Shown here: positions 6,487-6,569 of the stretch, piece after piece
Layout: every line of letters starts with the position of its first letter
Numbering within the stretch: the stretch's first letter is position 1
DNA from: Anaerolineae bacterium
Lineage (GTDB): Bacteria; Chloroflexota; Anaerolineae; B4-G1
Direction of reading: 5' to 3'
NCBI GenBank assembly: GCA_030620125.1
Contig: JAUXFI010000117.1
Span: 1 to 6,569, forward strand
DNA: 6,569 nt
Notes under the pieces: generated by a model
Told to the model about the DNA's origin: nothing
Seen by the model: the letters and a program-made list of their open reading frames with translations, nothing else
Database searches by the model: none
Translations under genes and position numbers: made by a program

Positions 6487-6541
6487 CCTTCCCAGTCACC
6501 CAGTCACCCAATCACCCAGTCACCCAGCCTGCCCCTTGTGC
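6464..6541. repeat. Imperfect 11-bp inverted repeat bracketing the octamer array
   Basis: GCACAAGAGGC (6464-6474) and GCCCCTTGTGC (6531-6541) are reverse complements with one mismatch. They flank the tandem octamers at 6491-6527 and the -35 candidate. They may be chance, binding half-sites, or the ends of a small repeat unit. Confidence 0.5.
6491..6527. repeat. Octanucleotide tandem repeat, 4.6 copies
   Basis: The unit is CCCAGTCA, at 6491-6498, 6499-6506, 6507-6514 (variant CCCAATCA) and 6515-6522, with a partial unit CCCAG at 6523-6527. The array is non-coding and lies just upstream of the candidate -35 element. Such arrays change copy number by slippage, so it is a potential variable-number locus. 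The bases from 6542 to the window end are AT-rich and show nothing else I can name. Confidence 0.9.
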
Positions 6542-6569
6542 TTCTAATAGTTATTTCATTACTCTATTC

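Noticed and set aside
6491..6527. Short regular repeats as a CRISPR array
   Set aside because: The repeats are contiguous 8-bp units with no spacers, so this is a simple tandem repeat.

Overview
The window holds four complete protein-coding genes and compact, structured intergenic DNA. The base composition is moderately GC-rich. A very large membrane-anchored kinase with serial GAF domains, a polytopic PAP2 phosphatase and short palindromic or tandem intergenic repeats together suggest a member of the Chloroflexota (Anaerolineae-like). This is an inference from gene style only, because no rRNA or marker gene is present.

Layout. Positions 1-118 are a non-coding leader with a perfect 15-bp inverted repeat (2-16 / 85-99). 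On the plus strand, 119-943 encodes a cysteine-rich polytopic membrane polyferredoxin of the NapH-like type. It converges on a minus-strand block, and the two stop codons are separated by only 10 bases inside a small GC-rich stem-loop. The minus-strand block reads from right to left: a GTPase with a DUF697-like hydrophobic tail (6330-5287), a 28-nt gap, a 1120-residue hybrid-sensor-type histidine kinase (5258-1896), a 51-nt gap, and a PAP2-family membrane phosphatase (1844-954). The same strand, short gaps and good Shine-Dalgarno sequences make this a likely three-gene operon. No tRNA, rRNA, CRISPR array, transposase or response regulator is visible, and no gene-free stretch exceeds 300 bases.

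The 239 nt upstream of the GTPase (6331-6569) are the most structured non-coding DNA. They contain a candidate sigma-70-type promoter (-35 at 6481-6486, -10 at 6458-6463). Downstream of it, in the predicted 5' untranslated region, lies a quasi-palindrome centred on 6412 that can also fold as two hairpins with complementary tetraloops. Upstream of it is an octanucleotide tandem repeat bracketed by an 11-bp inverted repeat.

How the genes may work together: the kinase probably senses membrane or cytoplasmic signals through a multi-pass N-terminus, three GAF domains and one PAS domain, and signals to an unlinked response regulator. The neighbouring GTPase and lipid-phosphate phosphatase suggest an envelope-related theme, but no direct functional link can be read from the sequence. 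The polyferredoxin is transcribed separately and should serve membrane electron transfer. I found no convincing new defence or mobile system. The best leads are the structured leader of the operon and the uncharacterised membrane sensor of the kinase.
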